Assembly (NCBI GenBank): GCA_020631735.1
Contig: CM036199.1
Span: forward strand, 23,663,553 to 23,727,552
Direction of reading: 5' to 3'
Origin: Saccharum officinarum
Taxonomy: Eukaryota; Streptophyta; Magnoliopsida; Poales; Poaceae
Length of the DNA: 64,000 nt
Shown: positions 34,060 through 45,841 of the stretch, in pieces
Numbering within the stretch: position 1 is the first letter of the stretch
Layout of the letters: every line of letters starts with the position of its first letter
Translations under genes and position numbers: made by a program
Notes under the pieces: generated by a model
Seen by the model: only the letters and a program-made list of their open reading frames with translations
The model's database searches: none
Told to the model about the DNA's origin: nothing

Positions 34060-34353
34060 TGTTATCGCCCCACATCTCGGCCCAACACCAGAGAAGCCTA
34101 GACCAAGGAGCAATAGAAGGGCCCGAGCCAGAAGCTCCCGCGTGAGCGGCCCAGAATGGGCCTGTACCCGTTGTGACACCAAAGAGGAGTGATATTTAGG
34201 CAGCTGGAAGGGGAGAGAGGAAATCATCAAACATGTATTAACTAAATTCGTTCCTTGCTAAGGAAGAAGAACTCCTTTGTAACCGGACCACTTTGGCCGG
34301 CGATCCCACCTTCTTCTTCTCGGTTCGCAGTCCGATCGACCAGGCTGGTAACA
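34060..34353 (+). repeat. 3' LTR of the chromovirus
   Basis: 294 bp partner of the 5' LTR, preceded by a purine tract and followed by the CAGAT TSD. Confidence 0.9.
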
Positions 34354-34662
34354 CAGATTCATGGAGGCACTCCCTCCTAGAATGCAATATGGTCAAGTGT
34401 GTATGGGCCATGCATCGGGATTGTTGAGCACGTGTGCAGAGTTCACGAACTAAGGGGATCGTTGGTGATGTGTTCTCTACCACGTGACGATTTGACACGG
34501 GTCGTGGTGAACCTTTGGGCTATCTGGTACACGAGAGAGGAGGAAGGCGATGAAGATTAGTGTTGATGTATGCGCACGAGTCGACGATGGTGGTAGTGGC
34601 GGAGCTGGTTAATTTTGACGTTTAGTGTCACTATCCAAGTGTGTAGACCACCCGTCAAGTCG
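34354..34662 (+). pseudogene. Possible degenerate LINE ORF2 C-terminal fragment
   Basis: One frame reads DSWRHSLLECNMVKCVWAMHR and, after a frame change, LPRDDLTRVVVNLWAIWYTRE. This resembles the region after the zinc-binding domain of grass LINE ORF2 proteins. It is the right flank of the chromovirus, so that element may have inserted in older LINE debris. Short and uncertain. Confidence 0.45.
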
Positions 34663-34833
34663 CATATTGGCACCTGCAGCAGATCCTCCAGTTGTTTGCG
34701 GGCGTGTCGGGCCTAGTCACCAACCTCGAAAAATGCGTTGCGACGCCGATTCAGTGCACCGATGAGATGGTTAACTTGGTGCAGCAGGTGTTCCCATGTA
34801 TCGTCGCGCCTTTCCCATGCAAGTACCTGGGTA

Positions 34834-35072
34834 CTCCCTCTGTCCTAGAATCCGTGCCAGTCAAACTTTTTTAAGTTTGACTAACTTTACAGAAAAAAGC
34901 ATCAATATCTATGACATAAAATAAGCATTTTATGAAAATATATTCTATGATAAATCGAATGATATTAATTTGGTACCATAAATCTTAGCGTTTTTTCTAG
35001 AAATTTGGTCAAAATTTAAAAAGTTTGACTTAAGGCAACTCTAGGAATCCATCCCTTCAGAGACAGAGGGAG
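34834..35072. mobile_element. Stowaway MITE inside the truncated LINE
   Basis: The ends CTCCCTCTGTCCTAGAATCC and GGATTCCTAGAGTTGCC-like right arm finishing ACAGAGGGAG, with TA on each side (34832-34833, 35073-35074). LINE coding sequence resumes exactly at the right TA (GTACCTGGG before, TACCTCTGTCG after). Confidence 0.88.
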
Positions 35073-35342
35073 TATACCTCTGTCGCTCACCAGGTTAAAA
35101 CGCGATGATGAGCAGGCGCCTGTGGACTCGGTGGCGGCCAGAATTCCCACCTGGAAGTCCGGGTTGCTCACTCACGCTGGCCGGGTGTTGCTCACTCTGT
35201 CCGCAATTCCCGTGCACCTGAGCATCGTGTGCTGCCTTTCGTCGTGGGCAGTTGCACAGATTGATAAGCGTCGCCGGGCGTTCCTTTGGGCTAGTACCGA
35301 GTCCGTATCCGGAGGCAAATGCAAGGTTGCCTGGACAATGGT

Positions 35343-35890
35343 CAGGGCGGAGCCAGGATTTAGATATAGGGGGGCGGATCATTGAGTGTCCAGAAACAAT
35401 ATATGGTATCACCGTCAAATCTTAATGTTGGTTTAAAAAAATAAAAAGTTACCAAATATCCACTCTAACCGGTAAGTTTTCACAGTCGAGTGGTATTTTT
35501 CTCGAGAGAGTAGAGTAAATTGGACGATGCTTAAATTCAGAAAATAAAGGATTTCAAATAAGAAAGCGGTAAGAAACAAATAAAATATTAAAAAGTTTTG
35601 GTTAGTTAGAAATATTTCGGGGCTCTCAGGGCAAAATTGTTTAGTAAGCTATTGTACGAAATTGTTGGATAAGAACAAAATTTAAGATTGGTATTTCTTA
35701 TGTTAACTTGCTAGATCTATTTGATTTATTTGAGAAAAACAATTTAGAATTAGCTGAGAAGTCTTTGTTTACTTATAATTTCCAGTGATTAGTGAGAACT
35801 AATGAGATGTATTAATGAAAAGTGTGCAACATTGGGGGCCAGGCCCTGCCCGCCCCCCCCCCCCCCCCCCCCCCCCCGTCTCCGCCCCTG
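35343..35890. mobile_element. hAT-like non-autonomous element (548 bp) inside the truncated LINE
   Basis: The ends CAGGGCGGAGCC and GGTCTCCGCCCCTG-type right end (reverse complement CAGGGGCGGAGAC) are inverted. The 8-bp direct repeat ACAATGGT lies at 35335-35342 and 35891-35898, as for hAT transposons. LINE coding resumes after the second repeat. A run of 25 consecutive C at 35853-35877 lies near the right end. Confidence 0.85.
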
Positions 35891-37558
35891 ACAATGGTAT
35901 GCATGCCGACGTCTCTCGGTGGGTTGGGCATTCTGGATCTTCGTTTCTTCGGTCTCGCTCTACGCCTGCACTGGGAATGGTTGGCTAGGTCTGAGCCAGA
36001 ACGTGGCTGGACGCTGCTGCCTTCCAGGTCGGAGAAGCAAGTTGCCGCGATGAGCGCGGTCAGCATGTCCGTCGTTCTGGGGGACGGGAGCTCGGCGAAG
36101 CTGTGGACTGACTGCTGGGCACCGGTTGGACCGCTATGTTTTTTCGCACCGGAGCTTTTTGCGGCCATCTCCAGAGTCGGAAAACGGAGGATGGTGAAGG
36201 ATGGCTTGTTCCAGCGTCGCTGGGCGCACGAGATCGTGGGCGCGCTCACCACGCAGGTGCTTTGCCGGTACCTGCGTGTTTGGCGACTATTGAGCAATGT
36301 GGAACTCGACCCGTTGGCGTCTGATCGCTTTGTCTGGAAGTGGTCGCCGGACGGCAAGTACTCCGCGTCGTTCGCGTACCGTGCTTTCTTCGTCGGCGCG
36401 GCGTCGCTGCCGGGCGCAAGAGAAGTCTGGCGGGTGAAGGCGCTGCCGCACGTGAAGTTTTTCTTGTGACTGGTACTACATCGCAGGTTGTCGACCGCGG
36501 AACGTCGTATGCGCCACGGACTGCAGGACACTGATGTCTGCGCGCTCTTTGATCAGGAGAGCGAAACTGGGGATCACCTCTTCCTCGGCTGTGTGGTGGC
36601 CCGGGAGCTCTGGTTCAGGCTCCTCAGTCCGGTCGGCCTTGTCGCTTTGGTGCCGGAGGCCAGCGCTACTTTGGTCGACTGATGGCTCCTGGAACGCCAA
36701 CGACTTTCCGCAGATGCACGCCCGGCTTCTGATACGCTTGTGCTCCTTGTCTCCTGGACACTATGGGTCGAGCGGAACAAGAGGACCTTCCAGGGCACAT
36801 TGGCTAGCGTCCTGGATCTCTACCGCGCAGTGATTAGAGAGGCTGAGATTTGGGTGGAGGCAGGGTTTAGGACCCTTGCTGTAGCTTGCCCGATTTGGTC
36901 GCACAATCTGAGCTCGATGTAATACAACGCTCCGGAACCCAGTAGTTAGGTTTGCTCGGCCTCTCGTGATGGCTCCTCGCCACCACGATTGTTCCGCTTT
37001 GTAACGTTTGTTTCCACAACTTCCTCTTAATAAAAAACGGGTATATATGTCCGATTGAGAAAAAAAAACATATTGGCAGATCACAAAAGTAGCCCATAGA
37101 ATGCATAATCCAAGATACAATTCCAAGTTGAATCATCCAGGAACATATGTTACAATGAAAAAAACCAACTATCCATGCTATTTGCATAGATCACCGAGCT
37201 AGTTATTATAATAATGGATAATACATAGTTAAGTGCACAAATTATGTAAAGACTTGAATAACTTTTTTTAAAAAAAGTTACTCAACACAGTTACACACAT
37301 TTTTACATAGCATCCCAACTAGCACATGCTGGGGATTATTGTTGCAGGTCTCACAAAGTCTAGCTGGGTTGAATAATAGGAAAAAAAAAGGTACATAAAC
37401 AATATATAGTAGATTACAGATTCGTAGCTACAGACATGTTGTTACCGTTACATCCAGAACTGCGAAAATACTTTCAGATAGACAACTCATCTAGCAAATG
37501 AGGAAATATCCGGTCATGTATAAATTTTGATGGAGCACAAAGTATGTTTTTCTTGGCC

Positions 37559-38356
37559 TCACCTCGCATGATACAAGCTTGCTGGGTTCATTGGAAGGAT
37601 CTCACCTTCCTGTGTAGGGTACCCACTATCTTCTAGTAATTCTAGGTGGGCAGACGGTGTCCCACCAAGAAGGCTTTGATTCTCCACCTCTGCTTCAAGC
37701 TGTGCCCAAGGATGCAGCGAAAGCTTCCTCAATCTGCCAAGCTCGTCGGCTGTCTCTTTCATGGATGGTCTATTGCTGCCGCACATGTCCAAGCATTGCT
37801 TGGCTAGCTCTGCAAGCCCTCTGATCAATTCAGGGTTCTCATGCCCCTTTATGTGGCTTGGCAAGACAGCGTCAAGATTGTACTCCTTCATAGCTATAAG
37901 GAAATTCGACGACAGGCTTCTCTGTGTCTCAGGCCCGTCTAGTTTCAATGGCACCTGCCCAGTGAGGACTTCTAGAAGAATAACGCCGAAACTGTAAACA
38001 TCGCTTTTATCTGTCAGTTGGCATGTCTGCATGTATTCAGGGTCTAGATAGCCACAGGTTCCTTGAACCATTGTAACATACTGATCTTCGTCGGATGGGG
38101 CTAGTACAGAGGCTCCAAAGTCTGACACTTTTGCCATGTAGTTGTCATCAAGAAGGATGTTGGCGGTCTTCACATCACCGTGGATGATCGGGGGAGATGC
38201 GTACGAGTGCAAGAAGTTTAGCCCGTCGGCTGCTTCATGAACAATCCTTAGTAGAGTGCTGAAAGAAATTTGCAATGCTTGGTCCTTCCCATGGATAAGG
38301 TCAAACAATGTCCCATTTGGGATAAATTCATACACTAGCATCGGAACCTCCACCTC
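37559..38356 (-). pseudogene. WAK kinase C-lobe, downstream of the LINE
   Basis: Continues from EVEVPMLVYEFIPNGTL to the stop at 37559. Catalytic loop reads IIHGDVKTANILL, i.e. HGD instead of the canonical HRD. The activation segment SDFGAS to GTCGYLDPEYM, DVYSFGVILLEVLTG and the C-terminal tail are intact. Confidence 0.9.
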
Positions 38357-38500
38357 GGAATTGAGTTCCCCTAGTTAAGACAGGGTTGGCGTGCAGGAGC
38401 GGCGAGCTTCACCTCCCCCGCAGCGCCGGTGGCCCCCCAGGCCCCGCCGCCCACCGCTGCCGCGCCGTAGCCTGCCCCGGCTGCTCCGCCCACAGCCTGC

Positions 38501-41457
38501 ATGGAGTTTGGTTCGCCCTCGCGACGCTCCTGGGCGGACGAGGTTGAGGAGGAGGACTCCCCCCGCAGCGCTGGCCAGTCCCCCTTCCCGGAACTGCCAC
38601 CTTTGGCGGCCTCGGCTCACGCTCGCTTGGTGCTCCGCTCCAGCTCCTTGGATCCGGATGCCGTGCCTTTCGACGCCTCGCCCGCGGCATCAGAGCGTCT
38701 ACACTTCTCCGACAGCGACGTCTCCCTGGGTGACTCGGAAGCAGCGGCTTCTGCGCGTCGCGAGTCCGGTCCGCTGCCCCGTCGTCTGCGCCGGCGTCGT
38801 CATAGTCGCCCTCGCCAGCCAGCCCCGCCTCGCCCTCACCTGCAGGGCCATGTTCGGCTCGCATCTGTGGTCGTACATCCGCCGCGCATGTCCGTCCGCC
38901 CGGGAGATGATGGTTTCCGCCTGGTGGAGAGTCGTCGCCGTTAGCGCCGGGTCGCCTCGCCTCGCCGGCCGGTTCCTCAAGACCTTGTGGGCAAATGCTT
39001 CAACTGCTTTGCTACGGACCACGTTCGCGCTGAGTGCTCCTTGCCGCCACGATGCTTCAACTGCGATGTGGTTGGCCACCTGGCTCGCGACTGCCCTGCA
39101 CCCGCGCATCGTCGCGGGGATGGCAAGCGCGGCCGTTCCCCGGCTGCCCATGCGGGTTGCCACCACGCCCGGAGACGTCGTCGTTCTCCGCGACGACGAT
39201 GAGCGGCCTCGGCGGATACGGTTTCCGCACGCTCAGCCTCTACTGGTCGCGAGCCCTATGTCCCCCGTGTGTGCGTGCCTCCGACCCCGGAGCATTCCAC
39301 CGGTGACGCTGGTACTTCGCGGGGTGCTCCCGGGGTAGGCGCCGAGGAACCGGCCCGGAGCCGGTCGACGCTCCGACGGGGGGACTTTCGCCGAGCAGGT
39401 CGGGTGAGCCTTCGGGAACACGGACGACACCTGGAGGATCCCAGGCCGCTCCCACTTCGCCGTACCTTCCTCGTCGGCCCTACCTTCCGCCAAGGTCGCC
39501 AGCCTCCCCGCGCACTCGCGCCCGGTCGCCCTTGCTCCGGTTGGTGGTGGTACCGCGCTCCATTGACCTGCAGGCGGCAGAAGACGCGCTCTCCATGGCG
39601 CTCGTCACGCTAGTGCTGGCAACGCGGCCACCCGTCACCCCGGCGATGCTACTTCAACATCTTCATCGTCACTACGGGATTGCCGGTGACAGGGTCTCCG
39701 TCCGCCGGACTTGGCCGGATGACTTCATCGTGCGGTTCACTAGCTCTGACGATCTGGAGCGTGTTCTGGGCTCCGCGCCGCCGCTGGAGTCCCACTTCAC
39801 CCTGCGTTGGCGTCGGTGGAGCCGTCTCTTCTCAGCGTCGGCCGGAGCTTTCCGGTTCCGCGTTCTGGTCGGTATCACGGGCATTCCGGCGCACGCCCGC
39901 TCGGATGAGGTCGCGCAGCGTATCTTGGGCTCTTCTTGTGCTGGGGTCATCATCGCCAACCCGGAAGCCATTGCCGATCCCGACGATGAACGCGAGCTCT
40001 TCGTTGCTGCATGGTGTGCACATCCTGACTCGGTACCTGACGAGCTCATCATGGCGGTGCCCGAGCCTGAGGTTCAGCATGACGGCGGCCCCCTGCTCTA
40101 CCTCCGCCCTCACGAGATCATCCACGACGACCTCCCAGCCCTCCGCTACCTGGTTCGCCTGCGCATCATCGAGTTCCAGGACTGGCACACCCCACCCACT
40201 TCCGACGACGACGAGTTCTACGCCGGCAACAACGACAGCGACGACAGCGGGGACAGTAACTACAACGGTTACCACCCTGGATTCGACAGCGGAGGTCGAG
40301 GCGCGCGGCCGCGTACGACCCGGTTCGCCGCTGGCGTCAATCCGCGCCTGGGCCCTGGCTACGGTCCGCCGTTCCGTGCACAGGGTTCGATGTCTGTTGT
40401 CACGGTCGGGACTGTGGTATGCCCGGTCGTGTCCGCGCGCGGTGCCATGCCCTGCCGCGGACTGGGGTAGCAGGCCTGCGACTAGGCCACTGCACATCGT
40501 GGGGAACGCCTCGCTACGTCCCTGTCACGGGGGCGCGGCTTTAGCCGCTGACAGGGCACGGGTCGTAGTTGACTCCGACCTCTTATGGTCCGGCTCACCC
40601 TCTCCTGTCAGATGCACAGCTAGCGACCCGATGCTGGCTGAGGCGGTCATGTGCACAGCGCGCCAAGTTGCCTGCACTGACAAGTCTATGCTCGCGTCGC
40701 CACAGTCCTCCTACGTCTGCCCGCGGGATTCCTGCGCATCCGTCCGCCGCCGTAGGGGCATGGTCTCTGCTGCCCTAGACAATGAGTTTGTGCTATGGGC
40801 TGGGGAGGCCGCTGTCTGCCCTCGGGGCCAACTGATGATGGGCCAGAGACGATGGGCGGGTTCACCTTCGGGCCTGCTCAGGTCGCTTCACAAGAACGCG
40901 TGCGACTCCATGGTCTCGACCTTGTTCTCTCTGGGTCGAATGGCTCCTACGCGACCCTCTCTACGTCGGGGTCGGTCGGAGACGAAGCAACTGGCCCATC
41001 CAACCTGGACGTAACCTCCAGGGACCAACAGCAGCTGACGCCGCTGTCTAGCGGTCCTGCCGCGCCACACGCTGCCGCCGCGACGCTGCCGGCCGAGGAA
41101 TTCGTCAACATTTTCAAGAAGCCTCTTGAACAACCAATCTTGGTCTCGCCACCGCGGCCACGTAAGTCGAAGGCCACGAGAGTACGAGACAGATGCGACG
41201 AGGAACTCATCCCCAAGCGCAGTGCACGCCTTGCGGCCAAGACCAAGTCACGTGCTGCTCAACCTGAAGCACAAGCAAGGAAGGTTATGATGCGTCGCAT
41301 CGGCCTTGACCTTGAAACTGTCCGTCCGGACGAGGCAACCTTCCAGGAGTTCCAGGAGGCCTTCAAATTGCCCCTATCGGCTTCCAAGAGGGAGGCATTG
41401 AACGTACTTTTCCAGGGCAGGAAGCAGCGGGGTTCCTGCCCCGTTCGCGCTTGCTAG
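38501..41457 (+). pseudogene. LINE ORF1 (zinc-knuckle and DUF4283-like nucleic-acid-binding protein), broken
   Basis: Pieces: 38501-38944 (acidic/proline-rich start), 38987-39202 with two CCHC knuckles (CFNCFATDHVRAEC, CFNCDVVGHLARDC), 39532-40470 with a DUF4283-like RNA-binding fold (LVVVPRSIDLQAAEDALSMA, DFIVRFTSSDDLERVL), and 40795-41457 with the lysine-rich end. Stops and frame changes separate them. ORF1p-type proteins coat LINE RNA. The region 40470-40795 has many stops. Confidence 0.78.
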
Positions 41458-41497
41458 GCTTGGTGAGCCGCTCCAGTCGTTCCCCACGTTAGTCTGT

Positions 41498-44400
41498 CAT
41501 GTTAGACAGTAATTTGTTCTTTTGGAATGTACGTGGTCTCAACTCAGGGCCCGCCGCGATGCAGTCCGTGAGTTCATGAGGCAGGAGCGGGCCTCGGTCG
41601 CATGTCTTGTTGAGACTAAGCTTGATGTAATGTCGCCTAACTTGGCTTATGATCTAGTGGGAACATCGTTTGACTATGTTGCCATGCCTTCCTCGGGGGC
41701 ATAGGGTGGAATTGTGGTGGCGTGGTGTCGCTCTTCATGGACAGTGCGCAGGCAGACCTGCCGTCGCTTCTCGGTCACTGTCGACCTGGAGCCGCTGTGC
41801 GCTGCGGGCACAACTTGGTCGCTAGTTACGGTGTACGGACCTGTTGACGAAAGTCTCAAGCCAGACTTTCTGGACGAACTCCGGGAAGTGCACGGCAGCT
41901 GCCCCGGCGCCTTACTACTTGCCGGTGATTTCAATATGATTTATCAGGCGGCGGATAAGAGCAACGACCGGCTAAACTTACGGTCTATGCGTCGTTTCCG
42001 GAGAACGATTGACGACATGCAGATTGATGAACTCTACCTGCATGGTAGGCGGTTCACTTGGAGCAATCACCGGCGACGTCCAACGCTAGAGCGTATCGAC
42101 AGGGCATTTGCGACCATGCCGTGGTTTGAGCAGTTTCCTGACCACCACCTGAGATCGCTGCCGTCCGACTGCTCTGACCACTCCCCCTTGCTGCTGCAAC
42201 TTTCGGTCGTTCCTTGGGCCAAGCCCCGTTTTCGTTTCGAAGGCTTCTGGGTACGCTTAGAGGGCTTCGAGGATGTCGTCAGGGAGGCATGGTCGCGGCC
42301 CGCGTCTGGACTCGACGCTTGCCGAACCTTGGACGTCAAGCTCAGGAGCACGGCCAAAGCCCTCAAGAGTTGGAGTATGAAGAGCGTGGGGAGTGTGCGC
42401 CTCCAGCTCTTCATGGCCCGGGAGCTTGTCGCGCAGTTCGACGTCGCGCAAGAGTCCCGGGAACTGTCGGTCGAGGAACGGTCCATGCACGGCGACCTCA
42501 AGCGCAAGTGTCTTGGCCTAGCGTCCTTGGCACGCACCATCGCGCGTCAGCGCTCAAGAATACGGTTCTTGCAGGAGGGCGATGCAAACACCAAATTTTT
42601 CCACTTGCAAGCTTGTCACCGGAGTAGGAAAAGCTACATACCTTCGATTCAACATGAGGGGCATTGGTTCTCGGATGAAGAGACTAAGGCAGACCTAGTA
42701 TATGAATACTACAACAACATCCTGGGCACACCGTTTGCCCACCAGCATTCCTTACATCTGGATGGTCTGCTGTCACGGCTAGAGTTGGTCGGCATCGACT
42801 CGTGTTTCTCTGAGCAGGAGATCTGGGAAACGGTCAGGGACCTCCCTCTGGACCGCGCCCCTGGTCTGGACGGATTCACTGCCCTTTTCTACAGGGTCGC
42901 ATGGGATGTCATCAAGGATGACGTTGTCAGGGCCTTTAACGCCCTTTGGTCGCTGGACGCCCGGAGCTTTCATCTTCTCAACGACGCTTTAATGGTTCTG
43001 TTGCGCAAGAAGGAGTCCCCAACCACGTTGAAGGATTACCGCCCGATCAGTCTCATGCACAGCTTCAGTAAGCTTTTCGCCAAATGTTTGGCAAAGCGGT
43101 TGGCGCCGAAGCTCAGCCTGATTGTCGCGTCGAATCAGAGCACGTTCATTAAGGACCGCGTAATTCATGACAACTTCCGCTCCGTCCAGTTGGCATGTCG
43201 ATGGCTACACGGCAAGAAGTGCCCAGCCGTACTGCTGAAAATTGACATCGCAAAAGCCTTCGACTCCGTCGCTTGGCCCTTCCTGTTCGAGGTGCTGCGT
43301 TTCATCGGGTTCCCCAGGAGATGGACTGACTGGATCGCCGTGCTGCTCTCCACGGCCAGCACGAGAGTCCTGCTAAATGGTCGCCCGGGACGCCGGATCG
43401 TGCATGCTCGTGGGCTAAGGCAAGGAGATCCGCTCTCGCCCATGCTTTTCGTCATAGTCATGGAGACGTTGAACTCACTGATCAAGGAAGCCGACCGCCG
43501 GAACGCGTTCACGCCGCTCCCGGGCCGCGCGATCGCGAACAGGGCCTACCTTTATGCGGATGACCTGGTGCTCCTGCTGGCACCTCGCTCTGAGGATCTC
43601 CTTTGCCTCCGACGCATTCTGCAGCTCTTCGCAGGTGCGTCTGGGTTGGTGACCAATGTCGACAAATGCATTGCTACACCGATTTGCTGCACAGATGAAA
43701 TGGTCGCGGAGGTGCAGCAGGTATTCCCGTGCATGGTCACCGCGTTCCCATGCAAGTATCTTGGGATTCCGCTATCGCTTAAGAGGTTAGCGAGGGCGCA
43801 AGAACAGTTGCTGGTCGACGAGATCTCGATGCGAATTCCCACTTGGAAATCTGGGCTTCTCACAAATGCTGGTCGCGTTCTCCTCACCAAGGTCACGCTG
43901 TCGGCCATTCCAGTGCACGTGAGCATCGCGTGCTGCCTCTCTCAATGGGCGATCGGCCAGATCGACAGGCGCAGGCGGGCGTTCATCTGGACAGGTATTG
44001 AATCCACCAGCGGGGGCAAATGCAAGGTCGCTTGGGCCTCGGTGTGCAGGCCGGCAGGGCTTGGCGGCCTGGGAGTCCTCGACCTTCGGTACTTTGGATT
44101 TGCTCTGCGCCTCCGATGGGAATGGCTCCGCAGGACGGACACTACACGCTGCTGGAGTTCCTTGCCGGCTCGCGCCGAGAAGCCAGTTGCGGCGATGAGT
44201 GCAGCTAGCATGTCTGTCCAGGTCGGAGACGGCGCCGCGACCAAGCTATGGACAGACTCCTGGAGTTCGGTCGGGCTGCTATGCCTTTACGCTCCCCAGC
44301 TCTTCGCTGCTCTCACGCGCAGGGGGAAATCTCTCTCCCTAAAGGACGGCATCTACATGAACCAGTGGGCAAGGGAAATCTCTGGGGCGCTGACGACACC

Positions 44401-45067
44401 GGTTCTCTACCAATACGTGATGGTATGGGAACTCCTGCGTGGCGTTATCCTTGTTCCGACGCAAGCGGATCGATTCGTTTGGAAGTGGTCGCCCGATGGT
44501 AGGTACTCGGCTTCTTCGGCGTACCGGGCTTTCTTCCAGGGATCATGCAGCCTGCTGGGCGCCAGCGAGCTGTGGCGGGCTCGCGCGCCGCCAAAGGTCA
44601 AGTTTTTCTTTTGGCTAGCTGTGCATCGCCGCCTTTGGACTGCGGAAAGGCGTAGAAGGCACGGACTTCAGGACGAGGACGACTGTGCGTTGTGTGGTCA
44701 GGATCCTGAGACATCCGATCACCTGTTCGTTGCCTGTGTTGTCGCGAGGCAGGTCTGGACTGCCTTGCTGTCACCCATTGACCTCGGGTCGTTGGCGCCA
44801 TGTCGTGATGATGCTCTGGTAGACTGGTGGCTCCGTCAGCGTCGTCTCTTGCACCACGATGGGACGTCGGCTTTCGACACGGCAGTTCTTCTGGTGGCTT
44901 GGTGTCTATGGAAGGAGAGGAACAACAGGACCTTCAACAGGGTGACCAACAGTCTGCCGGTTATGCTTAGGGGGTTGCTTCAGGAGGCAGAAGCCTGGGT
45001 TGCTGCCGGTTTCTCCTCTCTGCTTTCTGTGCTACCGCTCTGGTCGCAGCACTTGGCAACTATGTAA
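41498..45067 (+). pseudogene. LINE ORF2 (endonuclease and reverse transcriptase), nearly intact
   Basis: The endonuclease start FFWNVRGLNS (41513 onward) is in another frame from what follows, implying a 1-nt shift near 41545. A TAG at 41702-41704 interrupts the frame, then 1,117 codons are open to 45067. Visible: GDFNMIYQAADKSNDR and SDCSDHSPLLL (endonuclease), PLDRAPGLDGFTALFYR, DYRPISLMHSFSKLFAK, LKIDIAKAFDSVAWPF, LRQGDPLSPMLFVIVME, YADDLVLL near 43553 (RT catalytic site), and the zinc-binding region KVKFFFWLAVHRRLWTAERR with CALCGQDPETSDHLFVAC. No RNase H is obvious. It would nick target DNA and prime reverse transcription if repaired by chance. Confidence 0.88.
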
Positions 45068-45248
45068 TTTTCCCATCTTTTTTTCGCTTTTCGCTTTTCG
45101 CCTTTTTCGCTTTTTTCGCTTGAGTCTGTAGCTAGGTTCTCTCTCTGGGGCTGTGGCTCCTCGCCACGGTTGCTGGTTTGTTTTAACCTCTATCCTCTTA
45201 ATGAAATACGGGTATGTTAGCCCGATCGCGAAAAAAAACCTCCACCTC

Positions 45249-45643
45249 AAGGCAGCATCCCACGAGTTTGACAATGTTCTTATGATTGATCTGGGAGAGT
45301 ATCAGCATTTCCTGACCAAATTCTTTCTTCTGCCTTTCGTCAATCAGCGCACATCGCTTGATCGCAATAGGCATGTTGTCCTTAACTATCCCTTTGTAGA
45401 CTGTCCCATGGCCTCCCTTTCCAATTATTCTACCCTTATCATAGTTGTTTGTGGCCTGTATAAGTTCAGCTTCCGTAAATACCTTGAAAGCAAAACCTTT
45501 CTCTGACTTCATCCTCTCAAAGAGAATCATGCCTCCATGTTCGCGGAAATGCTCTTGCTTGACTTTGGTCAATTTTCTCTTTTGAAGGATCATGTATCCA
45601 GCAAAGGAGAAAATCATGAGAACAGAAAATCCGGTTGTAACTC
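45249..45643 (-). pseudogene. WAK transmembrane and kinase N-lobe, upstream of the LINE
   Basis: Starts at a GTGCAG acceptor with GVTTGFSVLMIFSFAGYMIL (membrane span), then a juxtamembrane segment, FTEAELIQATNNYD, the glycine loop, AIKRC and INHKNIVKLVGCCLE, where the LINE target duplication begins. Confidence 0.9.
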
Positions 45644-45841
45644 CTGCACAATAGCATTAGACAAAATCATTGTTAGGAAACACCCCGGCCTGCACGAGTC
45701 ATCAATTCTTAAGCTCTCCTTTGGAGTTCCGATAGGAATTGTTAGTCAATTTTGCATACCACACATGCTCTCAGATTCCTTAGCTGCCATTTTACATAAA
45801 TGAGAACACCTTTAATAATCTAACTAACTGATAACGAATAC

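Larger units (their letters stand above)
28705..34353 (+). mobile_element. Ty3/gypsy chromovirus-type LTR retrotransposon, structurally complete but mutated
   Basis: Two LTRs (28705-28992 and 34060-34353) start TGTYATCGCCCCACATCTC and end TAACA. CAGAT directly before (28700-28704) and after (34354-34358) is a 5-bp TSD. A tRNA-Met-type primer site variant TAGTATCAGAGC follows the 5' LTR (28995-29006), and a purine tract (about 34046-34059) precedes the 3' LTR. The domain order gag, protease, reverse transcriptase, RNase H, integrase, chromodomain identifies Ty3/gypsy. The short LTRs and 5.6-kb size resemble the Reina group, which is an inference. Several in-frame stops make it inactive. Confidence 0.93.
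34673..37068 (+). mobile_element. 5'-truncated L1-type LINE with 10-bp TSD, carrying two nested insertions
   Basis: Covers the last third of ORF2 plus the 3'UTR of the same family as the LINE at 38357-45236. It starts in the reverse transcriptase thumb region (LQLFAGVSGLVTNLEK), continues through the zinc-binding region (TAERRMRHGLQDTDVCALF) and ends in a 3'UTR with a short poly(A). CATATTGGCA at 34663-34672 and 37069-37078 is the TSD. The coding frame is broken by a stop near 36468 (TTCTTGTGACTG), by frameshifts and by the insertions at 34834-35072 and 35343-35890. Confidence 0.92.
38357..45236 (+). mobile_element. Near full-length L1-type LINE (6.9 kb) inserted in the WAK kinase exon
   Basis: A non-LTR retrotransposon with ORF1, ORF2 and a short poly(A) (45231-45236), flanked by the 12-bp TSD AACCTCCACCTC at 38345-38356 and 45237-45248. 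Removing it with one TSD copy restores the WAK coding frame. It belongs to the same family as 34673-37068. ORF1 is broken and ORF2 carries one frameshift and one stop, so this copy cannot move by itself. Confidence 0.95.

Noticed and set aside
35822..36469. 215-codon frame that starts in the hAT-like element
   Set aside because: The start belongs to the hAT insertion; the real coding content is LINE ORF2 resuming at about 35891.
44407..44801. Minus-strand small frames within LINE ORF2
   Set aside because: Shadows of the 1,117-codon plus-strand reverse transcriptase frame.
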